The notes: generated by a model not told the origin, from the letters alone. DNA of 64,000 nucleotides from Erythrobacter sp. SG61-1L (GCF_001305965.1 NZ_JXQC01000003.1:1240001-1304000), one strand, 5' to 3'; shown: positions 47,329 through 60,219, counted from the stretch's first letter. Made by a program: numbers and translations.

Positions 47329-47714
47329 CAGGCGGCACCTCCCAGCGCGACCTTGAGGATGCAGAAAATTGCGAACACGCTGCCTGCAATGGCAATCAGG
47401 TTCAACGCGGCAAGCGCAGCGAACTTGTTCGCATCGTCATGCACATAGTCTTCGATCACGACCTGCAGGCCTAAGCGCGCGTGATAAAAGGTGCTGACGA
47501 TCAGCAGGATCATCGCCGTGCCGACCACGGGGCTGGAAAGCCAGGTGGCGACTGTGCCGAGTTCAAGATCCGGCAGCAGCACGATGGACGTCACCAGCCA
47601 TGCGCCGAGGAAGAGATTGCCGATCGCGGTATAGCGCTGGGCCAGCCAGTGATGCGCGCCCTCATGCGAGGAGCCGAGGCCCCGCACCCGCCCGATCGAA
47701 GTTCCGTTACCCAT
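47328..47714 (-). CDS. sdhD: succinate dehydrogenase membrane subunit SdhD
   Basis: Anchor subunit of complex II that carries the quinone site with SdhC. 128 residues with three helices ([43 protein letters not shown] and [21 protein letters not shown]). [18 protein letters not shown] contains the His and the Asp/Tyr features typical of SdhD. It lies 12 bases after sdhC and abuts sdhA. Confidence 0.92.
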   Translation of the reverse strand: MGNGTSIGRVRGLGSSHEGAHHWLAQRYTAIGNLFLGAWLVTSIVLLPDLELGTVATWLSSPVVGTAMILLIVSTFYHARLGLQVVIEDYVHDDANKFAALAALNLIAIAGSVFAIFCILKVALGGAA

Positions 47715-47726
47715 GATCAGCCTTCC

Positions 47727-48107
47727 TTAGAGAAGCACGATAGCTGCCCAGAAGGCAGCGGTAAGAATGACACCGAAGCCCAGCGAGAGCATCGAGCCCG
47801 CGCGGTTGCCCTCAAGCTCGTAACCCGCGCCAATATCCATCACGAAGTGGCGGATGCCGGAGCTGAGGTGATTGAAGAAGGCCCAGCTGATGCCCACCAG
47901 CACCACATAGCCCAACGGCGAAGTGGCGAGACCCGTGAAGGTTGCATAGGCAACAGGCCCGCTGGCCAGTGCGCCCAGCCACCACAGCAGCACGCCAAGG
48001 CCGACTATGGCGAACCCGTCGCCCGTCACGCGGTGGAGGATCGAGACCAGCATATGCGGGCCCCACTTGTAGACACCGAGATGCGGCGAGAGCGGACGTT
48101 CGGCCAT
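47727..48107 (-). CDS. sdhC: succinate dehydrogenase cytochrome b556 subunit SdhC
   Basis: Membrane anchor binding heme b with SdhD. 126 residues from ATG 48107 (MAERPLSPHLGVYKWGPHMLVSILHRVTG). RPLSPHLGVYKW, SILHRVTG and the His of SSGIRHFVMDIG are the family motifs; three membrane helices. AGGAAGAACC precedes the ATG, and a longer ORF start is basic and not conserved. Confidence 0.93.
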   Translation of the reverse strand: MAERPLSPHLGVYKWGPHMLVSILHRVTGDGFAIVGLGVLLWWLGALASGPVAYATFTGLATSPLGYVVLVGISWAFFNHLSSGIRHFVMDIGAGYELEGNRAGSMLSLGFGVILTAAFWAAIVLL

Positions 48108-48289
48108 GGTTCTTCCTGAAACGGTAGGTCTGCGACGCGGCGGACAGCGCCGTAAGCGGCGCATAGCCTGCGCATCCCCTTAGCGATTGTGCCCGCCGTG
48201 GCAAGCGCCACAGCCACAGAAAGCGCAATGGAATCGATTGCTCGACACCGCCCGGCTGGAGCGGCATTGTCCGCCCTTAAGGAGAAGGC

Positions 48290-49018
48290 ATGAGCGCACC
48301 CGTCATCCTTGTCACCGGATCGAGCCGTGGGATCGGCGCGGCGATTGTCGAACTGCTGCAGGCACGCGGGGCCACGGTCATCTGCCATGCCAGCCGCGAT
48401 TATATGGACGATACGATTCCCGCCGATCTGGCCGATCCGCTCGGGCCGCAGATCCTGTGGGAAGATGCCCTGGCCCGTGCAGGCGGGCGGATCGACGTGC
48501 TGATAAACAATGCGGGTATCTTCGATCCCGCACCCATCGGCCTGTCAGACATCGAATGGCTGGACCGGTGGGAGGACACGTTGCGGATCAATCTCACTGC
48601 CGCCGCACAGCTTTCCCGCTATGCCGTAAAGCACTGGCTGGAACGGGCGCAGGACGGCGAGACGGAAGGGCGACTCGTCCATATCGCAAGCCGCGCGGGG
48701 CATCGGGGCGACTCGCCCGATCACTGGCACTATGCCGCATCCAAAGGCGGGATGCTGGCCGTGCACAAGACCATCGCCCGCGCCTATGCCGCGCAGGGCA
48801 TATTGAGTTTCGCGATTGCGCCGGGTTTTACCGACACAGCCATGGCCGGAGACTACCTCTCTACAAGAGGGGGGCCGGGCCTGCTGGCGGACATTCCTCT
48901 AGGCCGCGTGGCCGAGCCGGAGGAAATTGCGGCGATCGCCGCATTCTGTGCACTGGATGCCCCGCCAAGCATGACGGGCGCCGTAATCGACGCCAATGGG
49001 GCAAGTTACGTCCGCTGA
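48290..49018 (+). CDS. short-chain dehydrogenase/reductase
   Basis: NAD(P)-dependent oxidoreductase of 242 residues. TGSSRGIGAAIVEL cofactor motif, VLINNAGIFDPAP, HIASRAGHRGDSPDHWHYAASKGGM with the catalytic Tyr/Lys, and APGFTDTAMAGDYLSTRG. The SD AAGGAGAAGGC is strong. It precedes the B3 beta-lactamase gene with a 31-base gap, so they may share a transcript. Substrate unknown. Confidence 0.85.
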   Translation: MSAPVILVTGSSRGIGAAIVELLQARGATVICHASRDYMDDTIPADLADPLGPQILWEDALARAGGRIDVLINNAGIFDPAPIGLSDIEWLDRWEDTLRINLTAAAQLSRYAVKHWLERAQDGETEGRLVHIASRAGHRGDSPDHWHYAASKGGMLAVHKTIARAYAAQGILSFAIAPGFTDTAMAGDYLSTRGGPGLLADIPLGRVAEPEEIAAIAAFCALDAPPSMTGAVIDANGASYVR

Positions 49019-49049
49019 CTCGCCCCTATCCAACAGGTTGTTCCTTGCC

Positions 49050-49949
49050 ATGAGAATCGCCATTTCTGCTGCCGCATTGGCGCTGACCGCCGCCTGCGCC
49101 CTCCCCGCCGATGCCCAGCCGCCCGTTGCGCCATTGCCCGATGCTCCGGTTTCCGCATTCCTGGCTCAGTGCGAGGGCAAGGACGAATGGAACGATCCGG
49201 CCCCGCCATTTCACATTTACGGCAGCACATATGGGGTCGGCACATGCGGCATGAACGCCTTGCTGGTCGCCGATCCGGAAGGGCTGATCCTGGTGGATGT
49301 CGGCACACAGGAAGCAGCGCAACTGGTGGCAGAGAACATCCGCCGGCTTGGCTTCCGGCTGGAGGACGTGAAGTGGATCGTGGCCAGCCACGAACATTGG
49401 GACCACGTCGGTGGGATCGCCGAAATGCAGCGCCTGACTGGCGCGAAAGTGGCAGCGCTGGCCAGTGCAAAGGATGCGTTCGAGCAGGGCAGACACAATC
49501 CCATCGACCCGCAGGGTGAAGCCAAATTCCCGAAAATTCGCGTGGATCGCGTGCTGGCGGATGGCGACAAGGTAAGCGTAGGGGCCAGCGTGCTGACCAT
49601 CCATGCAACGCCCGCCCACTCTCCGGGATCGTCAAGCTGGACATGGCAGTCCTGCGAAGGATCGTCCTGCAAGACCATCGCCTATGCCGACAGCGCAACG
49701 ACGATTTCCTCTGACGAATACCGCTTCAGCGATCATCCCGATTACGTCGCCAATGTCTGGCGTGGGCTGGATGCGATCCGCGCCCTGCCTTGTGACATCT
49801 TGATTACCCCCCATCCTTCTGCCAGCGCGATGCGCGAACGCCTTGCAGGCGGCACGATGGAAGATAGCGCGGCGTGCCGCACCTATGCCGATCAGGCAAA
49901 GGCGCGGTTCAGCGAGCGGTTGGAAAGCGAAAAGAACACATCCCCATGA
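49050..49949 (+). CDS. subclass B3 metallo-beta-lactamase
   Basis: Zinc hydrolase, likely exported, able in known relatives to open beta-lactam rings. 299 residues from ATG 49050 (MRIAISAAALALTAACALPADAQ, a signal peptide). Zinc ligands in order: HEHWDH (114-119), H190 in HATPAHSPGSSSW and H255 in ITPHPSAS, the full B3 set. The stretch SCEGSSCKTIAYADSATTIS (201-220) with a possible disulfide is like known B3 enzymes, as is the region FHIYGSTYGVGTCGMNALL. Actual activity on antibiotics cannot be judged from sequence. It overlaps prmA (ATGA). Confidence 0.88.
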   Translation: MRIAISAAALALTAACALPADAQPPVAPLPDAPVSAFLAQCEGKDEWNDPAPPFHIYGSTYGVGTCGMNALLVADPEGLILVDVGTQEAAQLVAENIRRLGFRLEDVKWIVASHEHWDHVGGIAEMQRLTGAKVAALASAKDAFEQGRHNPIDPQGEAKFPKIRVDRVLADGDKVSVGASVLTIHATPAHSPGSSSWTWQSCEGSSCKTIAYADSATTISSDEYRFSDHPDYVANVWRGLDAIRALPCDILITPHPSASAMRERLAGGTMEDSAACRTYADQAKARFSERLESEKNTSP

Positions 49950-50902
49950 ACTGGAAGATCAGCGCCTTCGCCCCCAAGGATGCCGTGCAGGCAGCGCTTG
50001 TCGCGCACGAAGACGCGTGGGACTGGGACCCGGAAGTGGTCCTTTCCGGCTGCGAAATTGCGGAGGACAAACCGGAGGACTGGGTGCTGGAGGCCTGGTA
50101 TCCGCGCAAGCCAGCTGCGGCCGACAAGGCTGCGGTCAGCTCGCTTTTCGCCGGAACCAAACCGAAATTGATCGTCGAACAATTGCCCGAAGCGGATTGG
50201 GTTGCCCTGAGCCAACTGGGTGTCGAGCCGATCCGTGCCGGACGTTTCAATGTCCGCACCCCGGATTTTCCGCCTTGCGACGAGCCCGGCGTGACCGATT
50301 TCGTCATCCCCGCCAGTCAGGCATTCGGCACCGGACAGCACGCCACCACAGCAGGCTGCCTCGCCATGCTCACGGCAATGAAGGCGCGCGGCGTGGACAT
50401 ACGCAATCTGGCGGACATCGGCACTGGTACCGGCCTGCTCGCATTTGCCGGGCTTGAATTGTGGCCGCGCGCGCTGGCCACCGCGAGCGACATCGACCCA
50501 GTCTGCGCCGGCGTGGTGGACGACAATGCGGAATTGAACGGCATTGCCATCGGAGCGGACCGGGGCGAACTGGCCATGGTTATCGCCGACGGCATGGCCC
50601 ATCCCCTGCTTGCCGCGCGCGGACCTTACGATCTGCTGATTGCCAATATTCTTGCCGGCCCGCTGGTGGAGTTGGCGCCCGATTTCGCCCGAGCCGTGGT
50701 GCCCGGCGGGCACATGTTGCTGGCCGGGTTACTTACCACGCAGGAAGCGGCCGTGCGCCGTGCCTGCCGGCTGGCGGGATTCCGCCTCGCGGCCCGAATG
50801 GTTAACGGCGACTGGTCCATCCTGTGGCTGCGCAAGCGCGGGGGTGTTTCGGTAAGGGCGACAAGGCCGGGCAGAATGCCCGATTGGTCGCGCCGCTGGT
50901 AA
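49946..50902 (+). CDS. prmA: ribosomal protein L11 methyltransferase PrmA
   Basis: Trimethylates ribosomal protein L11 with S-adenosylmethionine. 318 residues. N-terminal substrate-recognition domain (WDWDPEVVLSGCEIAEDKPEDW) and the methyltransferase domain with PASQAFGTGQHATTAGCL, DIGTGTGLLAFAG and DLLIANILAGPLVELAPDFA. ATG 49946 overlaps the stop of the beta-lactamase gene, so translation is coupled. A C-terminal tail of about 18 residues (SVRATRPGRMPDWSRRW) extends beyond the usual end. Confidence 0.93.
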   Translation: MNWKISAFAPKDAVQAALVAHEDAWDWDPEVVLSGCEIAEDKPEDWVLEAWYPRKPAAADKAAVSSLFAGTKPKLIVEQLPEADWVALSQLGVEPIRAGRFNVRTPDFPPCDEPGVTDFVIPASQAFGTGQHATTAGCLAMLTAMKARGVDIRNLADIGTGTGLLAFAGLELWPRALATASDIDPVCAGVVDDNAELNGIAIGADRGELAMVIADGMAHPLLAARGPYDLLIANILAGPLVELAPDFARAVVPGGHMLLAGLLTTQEAAVRRACRLAGFRLAARMVNGDWSILWLRKRGGVSVRATRPGRMPDWSRRW

Positions 50903-50998
50903 GTGCCTGCCCTCAGTGCATGGTAAACCACGTTTAGACAATCTTAGGCGAAAGTCCGTAGTCTCTGCGGTCGAGGAAGAACCTGACTGACGGAGCCT

Positions 50999-52384
50999 AT
51001 GGCCGAATCCCGCAAGATAGTTTTACCCGGCGGAACAATCGGAAACGACATGGCCCGGCTGATGCAGTGGCCACGTCAGTTCCTGGCGATCGAAACCTCT
51101 GTCAGCGCAGCCGGAGACGATCTGGAACGTTCTTTGCTGCTGGTTCTGCAGAGCGCCATCCGCATGGTGCCATCAGCCGATGGCGGCGAGATCGAACTGC
51201 GTGAAGGCCAGGAACTCGTGTGCCTTGCTGCCTGTGGGGACAGCACGAAGAAAGTTGGCGAACGCACTACAACCGCAGGCACAGTGCCGGGCTTCAGCAG
51301 CATGGCCGTGCAGCATCGCAACGGGCTGCGCAGCACGATCACCGCACCGATCCCCTTCCACGAGGATTATGTCGGCCAGCTGAAACTCCATTCACGCACC
51401 AAGGATGCGTTCTCCAATACCGATCTGCTGGCGCTTCAACTTCTCGCATGGCTGGTCGTCCACGGCATCGGCCGTCACGCCCATGCCCGCGAGGAACGCG
51501 CCCGGGCCGAGGCGGATCGCCGCTTTCAGGCGACTTTCGATCAGGCCGCGGTGGGCATCGCCCATGTCGCGCCCGACGGCTCATTCATCATGGCGAATGA
51601 CGCATTCTGCCGTATTTCCGGCTGGCCCCGCGAAAAGCTCATGGTGGGTGGCTTTCAGGCTATCACCCATCCCGACGATCTCGATCAGGATATGGCCGAA
51701 GTGGAGTCGCTGCTTTCCGGCCGCACCTCCAGCTATCAGATGGAGAAGCGCTATCTGCGCAATGACGGCTCGATCGTATGGGTCAATCTCACCGTTTCGC
51801 TCGTCCGCAACAGCGACGGCACGCCGGATTTCTTTGTGTCCGTGGTTGAAGACATTTCTGCTCGGCGCGCAGCCGAACTGGATGCCGAACTCGATCCGCT
51901 GACCGGCCTGCTCAACCGGCGCGGCACTCTGCGGCGCTTGCGCGCTGCAATGGACAAAACCGGAAACTGGAACCACGGCGTTGCCGCCACTTTCCTCGAT
52001 CTCGATGGGTTCAAGGGCGTGAACGACAGGTTTGGCCATGAAGAAGGTGACCGCTGCCTGGTGAAGGTCGCCGCGGCCCTGCGCAGGGCTTTGCGCAATG
52101 ACGATGTGATCGCGCGCATGGGTGGCGATGAATTCGTGGCCCTGTTCCCTGCCAGTTCGGAAGATCAGGTGATGGACGTGCTGGGCCGCATCCAGCGTGA
52201 ACTCGACACCGTATCGGAAGGGGAGCCATGGAAGGTCGGCGCCAGCCTTGGCGTTGCCATCGTCCCCCAAGGTTCCATGCCAGACCCGACGAGCGTCATC
52301 GCTGCGGCCGACCGGCTTATGTACCGCGCCAAGCAGGCCCATGCTCAGGCACCGGTTGTGGAAACCCTTTCGGTTGCTGCCTGA
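50999..52384 (+). CDS. GAF-PAS-GGDEF diguanylate cyclase
   Basis: Synthesises the second messenger cyclic di-GMP. 461 residues, no membrane segments. An N-terminal GAF domain (about 20-160), a PAS domain (about 175-290, FQATFDQAAVGIAHVAPDGS to FVSVVEDISARRAAE) and a GGDEF domain (about 300-455, DPLTGLLNRRGTLRRL and ARMGGDEFVALF). The I-site RNDD is exactly five residues before GGDEF, so product inhibition is likely. The signal could be any small ligand or redox cue seen by GAF/PAS. Confidence 0.93.
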   Translation: MAESRKIVLPGGTIGNDMARLMQWPRQFLAIETSVSAAGDDLERSLLLVLQSAIRMVPSADGGEIELREGQELVCLAACGDSTKKVGERTTTAGTVPGFSSMAVQHRNGLRSTITAPIPFHEDYVGQLKLHSRTKDAFSNTDLLALQLLAWLVVHGIGRHAHAREERARAEADRRFQATFDQAAVGIAHVAPDGSFIMANDAFCRISGWPREKLMVGGFQAITHPDDLDQDMAEVESLLSGRTSSYQMEKRYLRNDGSIVWVNLTVSLVRNSDGTPDFFVSVVEDISARRAAELDAELDPLTGLLNRRGTLRRLRAAMDKTGNWNHGVAATFLDLDGFKGVNDRFGHEEGDRCLVKVAAALRRALRNDDVIARMGGDEFVALFPASSEDQVMDVLGRIQRELDTVSEGEPWKVGASLGVAIVPQGSMPDPTSVIAAADRLMYRAKQAHAQAPVVETLSVAA

Positions 52385-52390
52385 ATAGCG

Positions 52391-53758
52391 TCAGCCGGCC
52401 CGCTCCTTCGGCTTTCCCGCAAGCACATAAGTCAACCCGGCCGCCACCAGCGCCGCCAATGCCATCGCCAGGAACGCATCGCTCCCGTCGCCGCCATTGG
52501 CCTCGCGGATGCGGCCCAGCATGTCCGGGCCGACGTAGCCGCCAAGCTGTGACAGGGCGTTGATCCAGGCGATCCCGCCCGCCGCGGCCGCTCCGGACAG
52601 AAAGGCCGTCGGCAAGGTCCAAAACACGGCCAGCCATGCCATGGCACCCGCCGCGATCATCGTCAGTGCCGTCACCGTCACCAGAGGCGCCCCTTGTGCA
52701 AAGGCGAGCAGCAGCAGCCCGGCCATGGAGACCAGCAGTGCCACAGTGGCATGCCAGCGCCGTTCTCCTGTCCGGTCCGAATTGCGGGCGCACAGCACCA
52801 TGGCCACGGCGGCCAAACTCCACGGGATGGCCGTGACCACGCCCACCTTGAGGTAATCTGCCTTGTTGATGCCGATTTCCTGCACCAGCGTCGGCATCCA
52901 GAAATTGAGCGCATTATTAATGATCGCGCGCAGGAAATCCGCCAGCGCCAACGCCCAGATGCGCCAGTCGGTAAACACGTCCCGCAAGGCATGGCGCTGG
53001 CCGTGAACCGCTTTGCGCGCTTCGTCATGCGCCAGACGGGCTTCGATCAGGGCCCGCTCGTCATCGGCCAGCCAGCGTGCATCAGCGGGCCGGTCGGGCA
53101 GTCGCGCTAGGACTGCAAGGCCCACCAGTACGGAAGGAATCCCCTCCAGCAGGAACAGCCATTGCCAGCCGCGCATCCCGCCCGTTCCATCGAAGAATTG
53201 CAGGATCGCACCCGACAAGGGCGCACCCAGCGCGCTCGCCAGCGGAATGGCGACGAGGAACAGGGCGACCACATGGGCACGCCGCGCAGCCGGGAACCAG
53301 AAGGTGAGATACAGGATCACGCCGGGAAAGAACCCGGCTTCCGCCAGCCCGAGGATGAAGCGCAGCAGATAGAAACTGAATTCCGCCTGCGTCAGGCCGA
53401 GCATCGTGGGCACCGGCCCCCAATGCAGATCGCCCAGGAACATGAATCCGGCCGACAGAGCGCCCCATGTGATCATGATCCGCGCAATCCAGCGCCGCGC
53501 ACCCACCCGTGCGAGGATCAGGTTGGAAGGCAGTTCGAAGAAGAAATAGCCGATGAAGAAGATGCCAGCTCCAAAGCCATAGACCGCATCGCTCAGCGCC
53601 AGATCACTTGCCATCTGCAGCTTGGCGAAACCGACATTAACCCGGTCCAGAATGGCCACGAAGTAGCCGAGGAACAGCAGGGGTACGAGCCGAAGGGCCA
53701 GCTTGCGATAGGTCGCCGCCTCGAAGGCGGGATCTCCGCCCTGCACTGTTCCGCTCAT
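52391..53758 (-). CDS. MFS transporter (anion:cation symporter type)
   Basis: Proton-driven uptake of an organic anion by a 12-helix carrier, 455 residues. The first helix GYFVAILDRVNVGFAKLQM has the DRVNVG motif of the ACS family, and IFFIGYFFFELPSNLILARVGARRW and LRFILGLAEAGFFPGVILYLTFWFP follow, all typical (G-x-A-E-A-G-FFPG). Substrates in this family are carboxylates or sugar acids; the present one is unknown. It lies 26 bases after ligA. Confidence 0.87.
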   Translation of the reverse strand: MSGTVQGGDPAFEAATYRKLALRLVPLLFLGYFVAILDRVNVGFAKLQMASDLALSDAVYGFGAGIFFIGYFFFELPSNLILARVGARRWIARIMITWGALSAGFMFLGDLHWGPVPTMLGLTQAEFSFYLLRFILGLAEAGFFPGVILYLTFWFPAARRAHVVALFLVAIPLASALGAPLSGAILQFFDGTGGMRGWQWLFLLEGIPSVLVGLAVLARLPDRPADARWLADDERALIEARLAHDEARKAVHGQRHALRDVFTDWRIWALALADFLRAIINNALNFWMPTLVQEIGINKADYLKVGVVTAIPWSLAAVAMVLCARNSDRTGERRWHATVALLVSMAGLLLLAFAQGAPLVTVTALTMIAAGAMAWLAVFWTLPTAFLSGAAAAGGIAWINALSQLGGYVGPDMLGRIREANGGDGSDAFLAMALAALVAAGLTYVLAGKPKERAG

Positions 53759-53784
53759 GTAAATCCCCCTCCCCCGTTTGCGGC

Positions 53785-57521
<3,737 letters not shown>

Positions 57522-57605
57522 GGTTCGCCTTACGATCTAGCGAAAGCAAATCCCCGCGTCACCGCTTTCAGACAAGGTTACGAACAGCCCGGCAGGGCCG
57601 GCGGA

Positions 57606-58427
57606 TCAGCCGCCGGTCACACCCTGCGTCGTCCAGGGGGCGTGATCTTCCATCAACGAAAAGGCGCGTTCATACCATTTGGAGCCGGGATAATTGCTGC
57701 CGAGCACGGCGGCATAGCGCTTCGCCTCTTCCGGAACGCCCAGCGCAAGGCTGGTTTCCGTGAGGCGATAAAGCGCTTCGGGTGCGTGGCTGGTGGTCTG
57801 ATACTGCTTCACCACGTTCTGGAAATGCAGCTGGGCGGCCAGCCACTTGCCAGACTTTTCATAGAAGCGGCCGATCTCCATTTCCTTGCCAGCGAGGTGA
57901 TCGTTGACCAGATCGAGCTTCAGGCGGGCATCGGCGGCATATTCTGTGCGCGGGAAGCGGCGATTCACTTCCTCCAGCGCGGTCTGCGCCTGACGGGTGA
58001 TCGCCTGATCGCGCTGAACGTCGCTGATCTGCTCGTAATAGCACAGGGCGATCAGGTAATAGGCGTAAGGTGCGTCCTTATTGCCGGGATGGATCGACAG
58101 GAAGCGCTGAGCCGACTGAATCGACTGATTGTAGTTCCGGCCGACATAATAGCTGAACGAGCTCATCAACTGGGCGCGGCGGGCCCAGGGCGAATAGGGA
58201 TGCTGACGCTCCACCTCGTCGAACAGGGCGGCCGCCACTTTCACATCGCCCCGGTCGAGCCGGGCGCGGGCGGCGCTATACAGCGTTTCCACGTCTCGGG
58301 CGACATAGGCCGTATCCTTCTGCCCGCCGCCCCTGGCGCAGCCGCCGGTAAGCGCAATGGCAACAGCGGCACCGGCAAGGATGAACGGCCGGGCGGACAG
58401 GCGAACAGGGCGTCGGTTCAACAGCAT
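57606..58427 (-). CDS. bamD: outer membrane protein assembly factor BamD
   Basis: Lipoprotein TPR component of the BAM complex for outer-membrane proteins. 273 residues from ATG 58427 (MLLNRRPVRLSARPF). Lipobox TGGC follows the hydrophobic stretch FILAGAAVAIALTGGC. TPR stretches: TLYSAARARLDRGDVKVAAALFDE, PYAYYLIALCYYEQISDVQRDQ, FPRTEYAADARLKLDLVNDHLAGK and SHAPEALYRLTETSLALG. The longer ORF start would overlap a structured region near the neighbour and has no SD. The typical order bamD-recN-ligA is kept. Confidence 0.92.
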   Translation of the reverse strand: MLLNRRPVRLSARPFILAGAAVAIALTGGCARGGGQKDTAYVARDVETLYSAARARLDRGDVKVAAALFDEVERQHPYSPWARRAQLMSSFSYYVGRNYNQSIQSAQRFLSIHPGNKDAPYAYYLIALCYYEQISDVQRDQAITRQAQTALEEVNRRFPRTEYAADARLKLDLVNDHLAGKEMEIGRFYEKSGKWLAAQLHFQNVVKQYQTTSHAPEALYRLTETSLALGVPEEAKRYAAVLGSNYPGSKWYERAFSLMEDHAPWTTQGVTGG

Positions 58428-58495
58428 GGCCTTGCCTATAGCCAGCGCCCGGCTGAACGCCAAGTGAAGTATGGACAGCATTGGCGCGCCGGATG

Positions 58496-59431
58496 CTATT
58501 CCCAGAATGCCACGCTGCGGCACTCGATGCTCTCGCGGATATTCGCATCTGCAAAGCTGGAATCCCGGAATGCCGTGTGCGGACAGCGCCAGGTCACCGA
58601 ATGATCGCTGTCAAAGAACTTGAAGAACAGCACATCGTCCGCCTGCATGTTGGAGAAATACCACCAGCGCATGTCCGGATTGTGGGAGAAGATGCTGGCA
58701 GCCATCATCTGCTCCTCACCGGGAATCGGCTTCACGGTCTCTTCCTCGCTGGGGAAATCATCGACGATGAACAGCGTGTTGGATTTCTCCTCCCCGCCGA
58801 AGCTGGTGCGCCCGTCACACACGGCAAGCGGCACGTCCTGCGGCGGGGGCGAGAACGTGCGCCAGTAGGAACTGATGAGGAAGCGCTTGAACCCCGGCCC
58901 GTCCGGGCATTTCTGGGCGTAGGTCATTTCCGCCATGCGGCGCGCGGTCGCCTCGTTCAGATCCACATGCGCTTCGCCTGCAGGCGGCTGAATGCCGCCA
59001 GTATGGGCATAGCCTTCCACCTTTTCCTGCGCGCGCTGGCTCAAATCGGCCGAGGTGCGGATCATCCAGCCACGAGCGAAGACCTTGCTCGCGCCGGTCA
59101 ACTGCCGGATGTGTTCTTCCACCTCGCGCTCATAAACTGCATCGACCTGCGCCTTATCGTGGAAATCCCGCACAGCACTGGGGTTTTTGCCGAGCATGAA
59201 GCCGTGCGTTTCCAGCGTGAAGTGATCGCGCATCGGCATGCCGTCGCGCACGGTCACCTCATGGTCGGAATAGGTGCCGGTGTTCATCTCCTTGCCCTGG
59301 CTGACGTAGCGGCGGGTGACGAACTTGCCCGGATCGACGAAGCGGATCATTGCGCGGGTCTGACGGGCACCTTCTTCAATCGCATCTGCGCCTGTCTGCG
59401 CGCCCACGGGGGCATCGGCCACGGTTGCCAT
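58496..59431 (-). CDS. CmcJ/NvfI-family oxidoreductase-like protein
   Basis: A 311-residue soluble protein. The C-terminal half carries family landmarks: AHVDLNEATARRMAEM (H-x-D), an FLISSYWRTFSPPPQDVPLAVCDGRT region and FKFFDSDHSVTWRCPHTAFRDSSF with IRESIECRSVAFWE at the end. Homologues include cephamycin CmcJ and the fungal non-heme enzyme NvfI, which act in secondary metabolism. Whether this one is an iron/2-oxoglutarate oxygenase or a methyltransferase accessory is not settled. It is divergent to a TetR gene with a shared operator-like palindrome. Confidence 0.75.
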   Translation of the reverse strand: MATVADAPVGAQTGADAIEEGARQTRAMIRFVDPGKFVTRRYVSQGKEMNTGTYSDHEVTVRDGMPMRDHFTLETHGFMLGKNPSAVRDFHDKAQVDAVYEREVEEHIRQLTGASKVFARGWMIRTSADLSQRAQEKVEGYAHTGGIQPPAGEAHVDLNEATARRMAEMTYAQKCPDGPGFKRFLISSYWRTFSPPPQDVPLAVCDGRTSFGGEEKSNTLFIVDDFPSEEETVKPIPGEEQMMAASIFSHNPDMRWWYFSNMQADDVLFFKFFDSDHSVTWRCPHTAFRDSSFADANIRESIECRSVAFWE

Positions 59432-59470
59432 TTCTCGTCTCTCTCCTGTGCGGGTCCGGCGGGCGGCCCG

Positions 59471-59490
59471 TATGCTTATTCATTTGCATA
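59471..59490. promoter_or_regulatory. putative TetR operator between the CmcJ-like and TetR genes
   Basis: TATGCTTATTCATTTGCATA is a near-palindrome, arms TATGCTTAT / ATTTGCATA around TC, 7 of 9 pairs matching. It is AT-rich inside GC-rich DNA and sits in the divergent gap about 40-65 bases from both starts, where a TetR repressor would act on both genes. Confidence 0.55.
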
Positions 59491-59555
59491 ACTCGCCGAT
59501 CTGTCCAATCTGCGCAAGGGAATAGGCGGCAAACCGAATGCCGCCGGAGAGGGAC

Positions 59556-60173
59556 ATGCAGGGCGATACTCGAACCAGGCTGCTGGAAGCGGCAGAACGC
59601 GTGCTGATCGAAGAAGGCGTGATGGCGCTCACCATGCGCCGGGTCGGCGATGTGTCGGGCCTCAATCCCACGTTGATCACATATCATTTCGGCACGGTGG
59701 CCATGCTGCTGGCCAATTTGCGCGATCACAACATGGGCCCGATGCTGGAAGACTGGGCCTGCCTTGAAGATCCAATCCCGGCTGGGGCCGATCCGCTCGA
59801 CACGCTGCTGGAACGGTGGCTGCGCCCGCTGATCGCACCCGCCTGTTTTACCCCATCGGGCCGTGCACTGGTGGTGCTGGACGAAATTGCTGCCCATGGT
59901 GAAGGCGAAACGGCCGCAAGACTGGTCGATACGATGACCGAAGTGGCGGACCGTTTCGCCAGCCTGCTCGGCCCGCATCTGCCGGGGCTGGAGCGGCACG
60001 AACTGCGCTGGCGGCTGCGCTTCATCGCCGGTGCCGCGCTTGGCCCGCCGCCCCGCGCCCGGCTTGGCCCGGACGAGCGCGATCCGGCAATGAGCGAAGA
60101 GGCGCTGGCCGCGCTTACCCGCTTCTGCCGCGCTGCACTGACCGGCGCCGATCACATTGCCACTGCCCAATAA
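59556..60173 (+). CDS. TetR-family transcriptional regulator
   Basis: A repressor of 205 residues from ATG 59556 (MQGDTRTRLLEAAERVLIEEG), with GGAGAGGGAC just upstream; an ORF start 18 bases further out is less good. HTH region EGVMALTMRRVGDVSGLNPTLITYHFG is the TetR pattern, and the C-terminal helical part would bind the ligand (LERWLRPLIAPACFTPSGRAL). Neighbours are the CmcJ-like gene (divergent) and an O-methyltransferase (downstream), so it probably controls both. Confidence 0.85.
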   Translation: MQGDTRTRLLEAAERVLIEEGVMALTMRRVGDVSGLNPTLITYHFGTVAMLLANLRDHNMGPMLEDWACLEDPIPAGADPLDTLLERWLRPLIAPACFTPSGRALVVLDEIAAHGEGETAARLVDTMTEVADRFASLLGPHLPGLERHELRWRLRFIAGAALGPPPRARLGPDERDPAMSEEALAALTRFCRAALTGADHIATAQ

Positions 60174-60219
60174 GAGCGGGGCCGATCAAGCAAACACCTA
60201 AATCCTGGGGAGGATAAAG

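Noticed and set aside
45577-47448. 623-residue ORF opposite sdhA
   Set aside because: sdhA on the other strand carries all flavoprotein motifs; the opposite frame is a shadow of a high-GC coding sequence.
48108-49049. Control of the B3 beta-lactamase by the BlaI-like repressor
   Set aside because: No TACA-nn-TGTA operator was seen upstream of the SDR or of the lactamase; the pair at 39.5-41.7 kb is about 8 kb away.
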